Assembly: GCA_946056345.1 (NCBI GenBank)
Contig: CAMGJH010000063.1
Coordinates: 1 to 6,534 of the forward strand
Reading direction: 5' to 3'
DNA: 6,534 nucleotides
Source: an uncultured Lentisphaeraceae bacterium
GTDB lineage: Bacteria > Verrucomicrobiota > Kiritimatiellia > RFP12 > DVOR01
The translations under genes were made by a program, and so were the position numbers. A model generated the notes under the pieces. That model was not told the origin of the DNA. It worked only from the letters and a program-made list of their open reading frames with translations, and made no database searches. How positions within the stretch are numbered: the first letter of the stretch is position 1; each line of letters opens with the position of its first letter. Positions 1 through 5,207 of the stretch are shown here, one piece after another.

Positions 1-40
1 CGGGTTCGTTTTGGGCCCGCCCCGGGTGACCTGCGGAGCA

Positions 41-72
41 GGCCACTGCAAAACCTTTAGCGGTGCCTTTTT
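41..72 (+). terminator. Probable Rho-independent terminator of the gene left of the window
   Basis: Bases 41-49 pair with 60-67 (GCGGTGCC), giving eight pairs with one G-T wobble and one bulged C, around a 10-base A/T-rich loop at 50-59. Five T residues follow directly (68-72), then CTTC. This is the layout of an intrinsic terminator reading rightward, so it probably ends a + strand gene upstream of the window. A second small hairpin (30-42) shares its last two bases with this stem and could compete with it. The stem is imperfect, so confidence is moderate. Confidence 0.5.
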
Positions 73-185
73 CTTCTCCCCCTGCGTAGCCTTGTGTGCC
101 TTTCTTTGTGCTCTCTGTGTTCTTGTTGACATAGCTCCTTCGCTTCGCTCGGACTTGTGGTTTCCTCCTGCGTGGCCATCTGCCT

Positions 186-216
186 CGCGCGTGCGCGCGC
201 GTACCTTATATATAAT
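186..216. other. Alternating pyrimidine/purine tract beside a TATAAT box
   Basis: Bases 186-204 alternate pyrimidine and purine without a break and are almost all CG. A short TA run follows at 207-214 and ends in a perfect TATAAT at 211-216. Alternating CG tracts are known to favour Z-DNA under negative supercoiling. No good -35 box sits 16-18 bases upstream of the TATAAT, so I do not call it a firm promoter. It could be a supercoiling-sensitive site or a weak upstream start for the gene at 378. Confidence 0.35.
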
Positions 217-279
217 CAGCGCTCTGGGGTGTTTTGTGGGGACTTTGCGCTTCTTTATGGTTTTGGGCGCGTTTTGTGC

Positions 280-308
280 TTGCACCCGGGGGTGGGGCGT
301 GCTACACT
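280..308 (+). promoter_or_regulatory. Sigma70-type promoter with extended -10 for the exported-protein gene
   Basis: A partial -35 (TTGCAC, 280-285, three of six consensus bases) is separated by 17 bases from TACACT (303-308), which is preceded by TGC and so forms an extended -10. The expected start is near 315, leaving a leader of about 63 bases before the ATG at 378. The core TGCTACA recurs in the promoter proposed before hisH, which supports both calls. A perfect TTGACA lies further down at 324-329, but nothing resembling a -10 follows it at the right distance. Confidence 0.5.
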
Positions 309-365
309 ATACGCGAATAGAAGTTGACAGAGCCGTGGCGAGAGATAGGTCTTTCCGCGCATAGA

Positions 366-371
366 AAGGAG
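366..371 (+). promoter_or_regulatory. Shine-Dalgarno site fixing the start at 378
   Basis: AAGGAG lies six bases before ATG 378. It sets the start there rather than at the in-frame TTG at 324, which would add 18 residues before the signal peptide and has no such site. Confidence 0.8.
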
Positions 372-377
372 CCGAGA

Positions 378-1349
378 ATGGTTCGCAAGCCGATGATGTT
401 GGTGGCCTTGAGCGTGTTGCTCGGGGCGCAGATGGTCTATGCCCAGGAGGCTGAGGAGGCCAAGCCGGTCCGCTTCGAGGCCTTTGTGAAGGTGACGGAG
501 TCGACCTCTGGCGAGGCGGGCGATGCCATTCAAGTGCGCAAGCCCGGGGCGGCGGAGCCCACGGCGCTGGTGCCCTACAAGGCCTATCCCTATGGGACGG
601 TCTTTACACTGGCGAACGAAGCGGCGCGGATGCGGGTTAATGTTGAGGCCTTTACCTACGCGACGGTGCGCGGTCCGGCCAAGTTCACCTTCAAGAGCAA
701 TGCTGATTGGACGGCGGTGACGTTGGCGGCGGACTACGGCGACTTCAGTTTCTCGGTGGATGACCGCGTGCAGCCGGGGCAGTTCCAGGTGGTCACGCCG
801 CTGGGCACCTTTGGTTCGCTCACGGGCCGCTCGAAGTTGCAGATGGACCCCGTGCGCCCCGGCGAGGAGTTCGGCGAGGAGAACTTCTCCTTCCGCCTGA
901 TTTCCGGGACGGCGAGCTTCCAGGGCAAGCATTTCACGGCCCCCGAGCTGACTCAAGCCAACGCCTTCACCGGCGCAGAGGCCTCGGCCGAGCTGACCGA
1001 GTTGACTGGGCGCGTGGGCGAGGTGAAGCTCGACCTGCCTTCCGGCGCCGGTAAGACGACGGAGTTCCCCCTGCAGCCGGGCTCCTCGGTTAAGATTACC
1101 CGCGCCAAGGCCAAGGGCTCGGATAACTGGACTGTCTCGGTGCTCACGCTCTATAACAACGGCAAGGCGAAGAACTACTTTGCCTACGTCGAGAACCGCG
1201 GCGAAGGCTTCCGCACCGGAGAACTCTTCGAGGAGGTCTTTGCCGAGGAGGAAGCGGCCGAAGAGCTCGGTGAAGAGAGCGCGGAAGAGGCCGGCAGCGC
1301 CTCCACCGGCGACGACTTTGGCGACTTTGACGACGGCGACCTGCTCTAA
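378..1349 (+). CDS. Exported protein of unknown family with an acidic C-terminal tail
   Basis: This is a predicted secreted or periplasmic protein of 323 residues; I do not recognise the family. Residues 1-22 form a classical signal peptide: a basic start (MVRK), a hydrophobic core and a VYA-QE site for signal peptidase I, with no lipobox cysteine. The mature part looks beta-rich, with many alternating Val/Thr/Phe segments. The stretch around VTPLGTFGSLTG (139-150) faintly recalls FecR-type domains, but that likeness is too weak to name it. From residue 282 the tail has 18 Asp/Glu in 42 residues and no Lys or Arg, ending in a DDFGDFDDGDLL motif. Such a tail could bind cations or a basic partner. 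The start follows a good Shine-Dalgarno site. The next gene, 47 bases downstream with no clear terminator between, encodes a membrane-anchored folding factor, so a joint envelope role is plausible but unproven. Confidence 0.8.
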   Translation: MVRKPMMLVALSVLLGAQMVYAQEAEEAKPVRFEAFVKVTESTSGEAGDAIQVRKPGAAEPTALVPYKAYPYGTVFTLANEAARMRVNVEAFTYATVRGPAKFTFKSNADWTAVTLAADYGDFSFSVDDRVQPGQFQVVTPLGTFGSLTGRSKLQMDPVRPGEEFGEENFSFRLISGTASFQGKHFTAPELTQANAFTGAEASAELTELTGRVGEVKLDLPSGAGKTTEFPLQPGSSVKITRAKAKGSDNWTVSVLTLYNNGKAKNYFAYVENRGEGFRTGELFEEVFAEEEAAEELGEESAEEAGSASTGDDFGDFDDGDLL

Positions 1350-1375
1350 GCGCGGCCTGCTGGACGTCTTTTCTT

Positions 1376-1396
1376 ACACAACACACGACACACATT
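1376..1396 (+). promoter_or_regulatory. A/C-rich leader without a Shine-Dalgarno site
   Basis: The 19 bases at 1376-1394 are all A or C except one G, and TT-ATG follows. No purine-rich ribosome site lies before ATG 1397, unlike most genes in this window. Such an unstructured leader could be read by S1-dependent initiation or by coupling from the upstream gene. No convincing -10 box sits at the right place for a leaderless start. Confidence 0.45.
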
Positions 1397-3067
1397 ATGT
1401 TCATCTACCACTTCTCCCGCCTGATTAAGAGCAAGTTGATTTGGGGCCTCTTGGCCCTGCTGATGGTCTTCGCCTTCGTGGTGGCCGATTCCTGCCGGAG
1501 TGCCTCGCCCAACGCCAATGTGGCCGGCTTCCTGGATGGCAACGCGGTCACCTATCAGGAGAGCGAAAGCGCCGCCAAGACCCTCGCCATCCTCTCGGAC
1601 TACGCCTACTTCCTGCCGCCCGGCGCGCAGATCTTCGGCGCGCTGCTGCGCACTGACCCCGGCGAGAGCGACGAGGCGGCCCTGGCGCGCCGTCAGGCCG
1701 TGTGGAAGTTGCTCGCCGCGCGCGAAGTGGCCCAGGCCCACGGCCTCACCACCACCCAGGCCGGCGCCGAGCAGGTCCTCGCCCGCTTCTTCACCGATGG
1801 TCAGGGCGTCTTCAATGCCGGCTACTACCGTGCCTTCCTTGCGCGCAATAACTACGCTGAGGCCTCCCTCTTCGAGAAGACCTTCGCCTCCGTTTGGCTG
1901 CCGGCGCAGACAATGACCTCCTGCGTCTTCAACGCCGTCGGCTGGGTCTCGCCGATGGAGCAGGACTTCCTCCTCGACGCGCTCTACGACACCACCACCC
2001 TCTACACCGCCACCCTCAAGTGCGCCACCAAGGCCGAGGACATCGAGGCTCCCGATGCCGAGGTGCAGGCGTGGTATGACAGCCACGCCGAGGCCTACAC
2101 CCTCCCTGAACAGCGCACCATCGCCTATGTCGAGGTGCCTGCCTCCGCCTTCGAGACCCAAGTGGTCGTGGAAGAGATGGACGCGATGCAGTACTACGAC
2201 GACCACAGCGAAGAGTTCAAGGGCACCGGCACCAACGCCACCGAAGTCCTCCCCTACGAAGAGGTCAAGGAGCAAGTCATCGCCAAGGCCCGCGCCGAAA
2301 AGGCCCTCGAACTCGCCCAGACCGTCGTCAACGAGCAGCTCGTCGCCAAGGCCCAGGTCGCCGGCCTGGCCGAAGCAGCCAAGGGCTACGGCGAGCCCAA
2401 GCAGACCACCGTCCGCCAGGACCGTCCCTTCGGCTTCCAGAACGCCTCCGAACTCATCAGCTCGGTCTTTGAGATGGATGAAACCGAGAACAACTTCAAT
2501 GCCGTCTCGGGCACCGACCGCGTCTACCTCGTCCAGCTCCAGCGCATCACCGCCAAGCACGTCGAGCCGCTGGCCGACGTCAAGGCCCGCGTGCAGGCCG
2601 ATTTGCGCCGTGACCTCCTGGCCAAGCGCCAGAAGACTGCCGGCGAGGAGCTGCGCACCAAGCTCCTTGAGTCGCTCGCCACCGAGAGCGCCTTCGACAA
2701 GGCCGTCGCTGCCTGCAACATTGAAGGGCTGACCGCCTCGACCGCCGTCACCTGCGTCCTCTCCGACTCGGCCAAGCTCGAGATCCCCAACCGCGCCGAT
2801 GTGATGAGTGCCGTGGGCACCCTCGGCACCAAGGCCCTCTCCGAGCCCATCCTCCTCCCGGGCAACGACCTCCTCTTCGTCTACGTGGCCGATCGCCAGG
2901 CCGGCGACGCCCTCCAGAAGACCACGCGCCGCACCGACGTCTCCCAGCCGCGCACCGCCTTCCTCGTGGCCGAAGATTGGCTCACCTGGAACCTCGCGCG
3001 CCAGTCCCTCACCAACGCCGAGGGCTATCCCCTCTTCGCTGAGGACGAAGCCCCCGCCGCCGAATAA
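1397..3067 (+). CDS. PpiD/SurA-like membrane-anchored periplasmic folding factor, apparently without a parvulin domain
   Basis: The 556-residue protein has a short basic N-terminus, one membrane segment (about 13-31) and a large periplasmic part, which is the PpiD arrangement. Residues 95-200 resemble the SurA/PpiD N-terminal chaperone fold: a helical start, then a segment with FFTDGQGVFNAGYYRAFL (131-148) and a following SLFEKTF, as in PpiD proteins. Residues 215-250 match the linker in which PpiD proteins carry a YDSHAEAYTLPEQR-type motif. There a parvulin domain normally follows; here, after YYDDHSEEF (266-274), the chain passes straight to helical segments (285-430). I find no parvulin-type motifs, so isomerase activity is doubtful and a pure chaperone role is likelier. 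Cys33 lies after the membrane segment, but the preceding ADS is a poor lipobox. The start is the first ATG before the membrane segment. The family call is firm in outline; the exact subfamily is not. Confidence 0.75.
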   Translation: MFIYHFSRLIKSKLIWGLLALLMVFAFVVADSCRSASPNANVAGFLDGNAVTYQESESAAKTLAILSDYAYFLPPGAQIFGALLRTDPGESDEAALARRQAVWKLLAAREVAQAHGLTTTQAGAEQVLARFFTDGQGVFNAGYYRAFLARNNYAEASLFEKTFASVWLPAQTMTSCVFNAVGWVSPMEQDFLLDALYDTTTLYTATLKCATKAEDIEAPDAEVQAWYDSHAEAYTLPEQRTIAYVEVPASAFETQVVVEEMDAMQYYDDHSEEFKGTGTNATEVLPYEEVKEQVIAKARAEKALELAQTVVNEQLVAKAQVAGLAEAAKGYGEPKQTTVRQDRPFGFQNASELISSVFEMDETENNFNAVSGTDRVYLVQLQRITAKHVEPLADVKARVQADLRRDLLAKRQKTAGEELRTKLLESLATESAFDKAVAACNIEGLTASTAVTCVLSDSAKLEIPNRADVMSAVGTLGTKALSEPILLPGNDLLFVYVADRQAGDALQKTTRRTDVSQPRTAFLVAEDWLTWNLARQSLTNAEGYPLFAEDEAPAAE

Positions 3068-3087
3068 CGCGCTGGCGTTTCCCAAGC

Positions 3088-3133
3088 AGGCCCCGCCTGA
3101 GCCGTGGCAACACGCTCGCGGGGCTTTCGCTTT
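3088..3133 (+). terminator. Rho-independent terminator with a GCAA tetraloop
   Basis: The hairpin has an outer stem 3088-3096 with 3118-3126 (core GCCCCGC/GCGGGGC plus an A-T pair and a G-T wobble). After a two-base bulge, GAGC (3099-3102) pairs with GCTC (3114-3117). After one bulged C, GTG pairs with CAC around a GCAA loop (3107-3110) of the stable GNRA class. The 3' side runs into TTTCGCTTT (3125-3133). It lies 20 bases after the stop at 3067 and should end the two-gene envelope transcript. The T tract is interrupted by CGC, which may lower efficiency. Confidence 0.75.
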
Positions 3134-3139
3134 ACCCAT

Positions 3140-3342
3140 CGCGTTAGCGCGTTGCCCGTTTTGACTGCCGCCGTCCCCGGCGGCAGAAGTCTGGTCCCTT
3201 CGCCCGTTGCCGCCCCGGCTTGCCCGTCGCGGTACGCGCCTTACGCGGCGTTGCCGCACCTCTCGGCCCGCAGGGCCTCCGCACGGCGGCGCAGCCGCCA
3301 CCGTTCACCGTTCACCTCTCACCCTTCACGCGCCGCAGGCGC
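3140..3342. repeat. Cluster of short perfect GC-rich hairpins, five with 3-base loops
   Basis: The gap before hisH holds seven small perfect inverted repeats: CGCG/CGCG (3140-3151, loop TTAG); a 9-bp stem at 3165-3173 with 3178-3186 (loop TCCC); CGCG/CGCG (3228-3238, loop GTA); GCGGC/GCCGC (3245-3257, loop GTT); GGCCC/GGGCC (3265-3277, loop GCA); GGCGGC/GCCGCC (3285-3299, loop GCA); and GCGCC/GGCGC (3330-3342, loop GCA, then TTTT). The stems differ, but three loops are identical, so the shared feature is structure rather than sequence. Some short palindromes are expected by chance in GC-rich DNA. The density and repeated GCA loop make chance less likely, though I could not test this. The last one could act as a weak terminator inside the hisH promoter spacer. 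Confidence 0.55.
3303..3330 (+). repeat. Four tandem 7-base repeats of the TTCACC type
   Basis: The units are GTTCACC at 3303-3309 and again at 3310-3316, TCTCACC at 3317-3323 and CTTCACG at 3324-3330. A weaker unit, CGCCACC, precedes them at 3296-3302. A 7-base period is shorter than a helical turn, so successive units face different sides of the DNA. The last unit contains TTCACG, which lies where the -35 box of the hisH promoter should be. The array could be iterated -35-like sites, a binding site for a regulator, or a slippage-prone tract. Confidence 0.6.
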
Positions 3343-3354
3343 TTTTGCTACAAT
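3325..3354 (+). promoter_or_regulatory. Promoter for a probably leaderless hisH operon transcript
   Basis: TGCTACAAT (3346-3354) is an extended -10 whose hexamer TACAAT matches five of six consensus bases. TTCACG (3325-3330, four of six) lies 18 bases upstream as a -35 candidate. Only six bases separate the -10 from ATG 3361, so transcription should begin at or within a base or two of the A of the start codon. This agrees with the lack of any ribosome binding site before hisH. The spacer contains a small hairpin followed by TTTT. Confidence 0.6.
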
Positions 3355-3360
3355 AGTCCT

Positions 3361-3975
3361 ATGGTTACGATATTAGATTACGGGGCCGGCAACTTGACGA
3401 GCGTCTGCCTGGCCTTTGAGCGGCTCGGGGAGCAGCCCCGGGTCATTACCGAGGCTACGCAGTTTAGCGGCGGGCGGTTGGTCTTCCCGGGCGTGGGCTC
3501 GGCCGGGAGCGGGATGGCCGGCGTGCGTTCGCGCGGCTTCGACGCGTTGCTCGCGCAGCAGGTGGCGCGCGGGGTGCCGGTGCTCGGGATTTGCCTGGGG
3601 ATGCAGCTGCTCTTGGGCTCCTCGGCGGAGGATGGCGGCACGGCGGGGCTCGGGCTCATCCCCGGGCAGTGCGTGGGCTTTGACCCGGCCAAGGACCCCG
3701 AAGCCAAGATCCCGCACATGGGCTGGAACACCCTCGACCACGCCGAGCACCCCCTCTTCGCCAACATTCCCCAGGGCGAGGCCTTCTACTTTGTCCACTC
3801 CTACTTTGCCAAACCCGAGCGCGAGGCCGATATCCTCGGGCGGACGGACTACTGCGGCGAGCGCTTTGCCGCAGTCATCGGCCGCGGCTCGCTGGTTGCC
3901 ACGCAGTTCCACCCCGAGCGCAGCGGCCGCGCGGGCGAACAGCTCTTACGCAACTTCCTTGCCTGGGAGGCCTGA
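3361..3975 (+). CDS. hisH: Imidazole glycerol phosphate synthase, glutaminase subunit HisH
   Basis: HisH hydrolyses glutamine and passes ammonia to HisF in the fifth step of histidine synthesis, in the cytoplasm. The 204-residue length is normal. Class I amidotransferase landmarks are present: DYGAGN (6-11), the oxyanion-strand PGVG (43-46), the nucleophile elbow GICLGMQ with Cys78, MGWN (120-123), YFVHSY (143-148) and QFHPERSG with His184 and Glu186, completing the Cys-His-Glu triad. The ATG at 3361 is chosen because [11 protein letters not shown] is the usual family start; an in-frame upstream ATG at 3220 would add 47 residues encoded by the hairpin and heptad region. It appears to be the first gene of a five-gene operon and leaderless. 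One base separates its stop from the hisF start. Confidence 0.96.
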   Translation: MVTILDYGAGNLTSVCLAFERLGEQPRVITEATQFSGGRLVFPGVGSAGSGMAGVRSRGFDALLAQQVARGVPVLGICLGMQLLLGSSAEDGGTAGLGLIPGQCVGFDPAKDPEAKIPHMGWNTLDHAEHPLFANIPQGEAFYFVHSYFAKPEREADILGRTDYCGERFAAVIGRGSLVATQFHPERSGRAGEQLLRNFLAWEA

Positions 3976-3976
3976 G

Positions 3977-4747
3977 ATGCTCCTGAAACGCTTGATTGTC
4001 TGCCTGGACGTGCGCAATGGGCGCGTCACCAAGGGCGTGAAGTTCAAGGGCAACGTCGATGTCGGCGACCCCGTGGAGATGGCCGCGCGCTACTGCGATG
4101 AGGGCGCCGACGAGATGGTCTTCTACGACATCACCGCCAGCGCCGAGCACCGCCGCTGCGACCTGGAGATGGTCGAGCGTGCCGCCCGCGCCCTCACCAT
4201 TCCCTTTACCGTCGGCGGAGGCATCCGCGGGGTGGAGGATATGCGCGCAGCCCTCCTGGCCGGCGCCGACAAGGTCTCCCTCAACTCTTTGGCCGTGGAA
4301 AAGCCCGAGATCTTGGCCGAGGGCGCGCGCGCCTTTGGCCGCCAGTGCGTGGTCTTGGGGATGGATGCCAGGCGTGTGGGCGTTTCGGCGGCCATCCCCT
4401 CGGGCTACGAAGTGGTCATCCGGGGCGGGCGCGAGCCGACCGGGCGCGATGCCGTGGCCTGGGCCAAGGAGGCGGTGGCCCTGGGCGCGGGCGAAATCTG
4501 CCTGAACGCGATTGACACCGATGGCGTGCGCGAGGGCTACGAACTGGAGATTACCCGCCAGGTGAGCGAGGCGGTGAAGGTGCCGGTCATCGCCTCGGGC
4601 GGAGCTGGCGCGCCGCAGCACTTGGTCGAGGTGCTCACCGCAGGCAAGGCCGATGCCGCGCTCGTGGCCTCGATGGTCCACACGATGGGCTACACGTGCC
4701 AGGGCATCAAGCAGGCCCTGCGCGCGGCCGCCATCCCGGTTCGCTAG
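3977..4747 (+). CDS. hisF: Imidazole glycerol phosphate synthase, cyclase subunit HisF
   Basis: HisF uses ammonia from HisH to convert PRFAR into imidazole glycerol phosphate and AICAR, linking histidine and purine synthesis. The 256-residue protein is a full-length beta/alpha barrel. Asp11 (in CLDV) and Asp130 (in GMDA) are the two catalytic aspartates at family positions, and Lys19 is kept. Phosphate-binding loops are visible as GGGIR (80-84) and ASGGAG (206-211), and FYDITAS (49-55) and [12 protein letters not shown] (180-191) are typical. A GGGAGG site inside the end of hisH lies six bases before the ATG, so translation is probably coupled to hisH. The usual hisA neighbour is absent. The canonical motifs argue against the amidotransferase-linked HisF paralogues of surface sugar pathways. 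Confidence 0.96.
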   Translation: MLLKRLIVCLDVRNGRVTKGVKFKGNVDVGDPVEMAARYCDEGADEMVFYDITASAEHRRCDLEMVERAARALTIPFTVGGGIRGVEDMRAALLAGADKVSLNSLAVEKPEILAEGARAFGRQCVVLGMDARRVGVSAAIPSGYEVVIRGGREPTGRDAVAWAKEAVALGAGEICLNAIDTDGVREGYELEITRQVSEAVKVPVIASGGAGAPQHLVEVLTAGKADAALVASMVHTMGYTCQGIKQALRAAAIPVR

Positions 4748-4756
4748 GAGAAGCTT

Positions 4757-5203
4757 ATGCGAGACAAGCGCTTTGACAAGGCCGTGGCCCGGATCCTCAA
4801 ACAGGACAGCCGCTACCCCGCCCGCGCCTACGACCTGATGCCGGCGGTCATCGACTACACCGTCCGCCACCCGATGCCGACCGACCCCAACGAGCCGCCG
4901 CGCCCGCAGGGCCACGTCTCCGGCCGTCAGCTGGCCTTCGGCTTCCGCGATTACCTCCTCGCCGAGTTCGGCCCCTTCGCCGCAGACCTCCTCGACGAGA
5001 TGAACATCCGCTCCACCGACGACATTGGCAACCTCGTCTACAACCTCATCTCCGTGGGCGTCTTCGGCAAGACCCAGTCCGACGCCCTCGAAGACTTCCA
5101 CGCGGTCTACGACTTCACCGAGGCCTTCCGCGACTACTACGCTCCGCGCGACCCCAAGGACGCGCCGGAGATGCCCGACTTCCTGGCCGGCGACGAGGAG
5201 TAG
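4757..5203 (+). CDS. Minf_1886-family protein, restricted to PVC bacteria, function unknown
   Basis: This is a 148-residue soluble protein without signal peptide or membrane segment. Its pattern matches in outline the family annotated as Minf_1886 (named after a Methylacidiphilum gene), found in Planctomycetes and Verrucomicrobia-type bacteria. Seen here: an N-terminal helix with DSRYPARAYDLM (17-28), GHVSGRQL (52-59), RDYLLAEFGPFA (64-75), RSTDDIGNLVYNLI (85-98) and a C-terminal EDFHAVYDFTEAF (112-124), then an acidic end. No catalytic motif is evident and the role is unknown. Translation starts after an AGGAG site that overlaps the hisF stop; nine bases separate the genes, so it is probably coupled. 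The position between hisF and ung does not reveal its job. Recognition is from memory of the family pattern. Confidence 0.88.
   Translation: MRDKRFDKAVARILKQDSRYPARAYDLMPAVIDYTVRHPMPTDPNEPPRPQGHVSGRQLAFGFRDYLLAEFGPFAADLLDEMNIRSTDDIGNLVYNLISVGVFGKTQSDALEDFHAVYDFTEAFRDYYAPRDPKDAPEMPDFLAGDEE
5195..5200 (+). promoter_or_regulatory. Shine-Dalgarno site fixing a GTG start for ung
   Basis: GAGGAG, inside the last codons of the preceding gene, lies seven bases before GTG 5208. It selects this GTG as the start; the frame stays open further upstream, but there it only shadows the previous gene. Confidence 0.7.
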
Positions 5204-5207
5204 CCCC

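Larger units (their letters stand above)
1..377. other. Gene-free region upstream of the first gene
   Basis: No convincing protein gene lies here. The one long open frame (11-364) has a cysteine- and tryptophan-rich, low-complexity translation, no ribosome binding site and no recognisable motif. The stretch is richer in T than the genes and looks like intergenic DNA. It holds a small CCTGC/GCAGG hairpin with a GGA loop (30-42), a probable terminator (41-72), loosely repeated T/C-rich words ending in TGTG (90-128), an alternating purine/pyrimidine tract running into TATAAT (186-216), a promoter (280-308) and a second isolated TTGACA (324-329) with no good -10 partner. A small RNA starting near TATAAT at 211-216 cannot be excluded, but I see no structure that supports one. 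Confidence 0.6.

Noticed and set aside
324..352. Second promoter beginning with a perfect TTGACA
   Set aside because: No hexamer resembling TATAAT occurs 15-19 bases downstream, so the match is probably incidental.
11..364. 117-residue open frame on the + strand at the left edge
   Set aside because: Its translation is low-complexity and Cys/Trp-rich with no family motif or ribosome site, and it runs across a terminator, a promoter and the leader of the gene at 378.
1478..1499. Lipoprotein signal ending at Cys33 of the PpiD-like protein
   Set aside because: The residues before the cysteine are Ala-Asp-Ser; aspartate at -2 and alanine at -3 do not fit the lipobox, and a retained anchor fits the PpiD layout better.
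1346..3301. 651-residue open frame on the - strand
   Set aside because: It lies antisense to the PpiD-like gene and its glycine/leucine-rich translation is what the reverse strand of C-ending codons produces. It has no recognisable motif and would read through the terminator hairpin.
3303..3330. CRISPR-like array
   Set aside because: The 7-base units are contiguous, with no spacers and no cas genes nearby.
3220..3360. 47-residue N-terminal extension of HisH
   Set aside because: The family begins at the strand before DYGAGN; the extension would be encoded by the hairpin and heptad promoter region and has no ribosome site.
3361..4747. HisH/HisF as an amidotransferase pair for surface sugars, given the nearby glycosyltransferase
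   Set aside because: Both proteins carry the full canonical histidine-pathway motifs, no WbpG/PseA-like partner is present, and the glycosyltransferase is separated from them by two unrelated genes.
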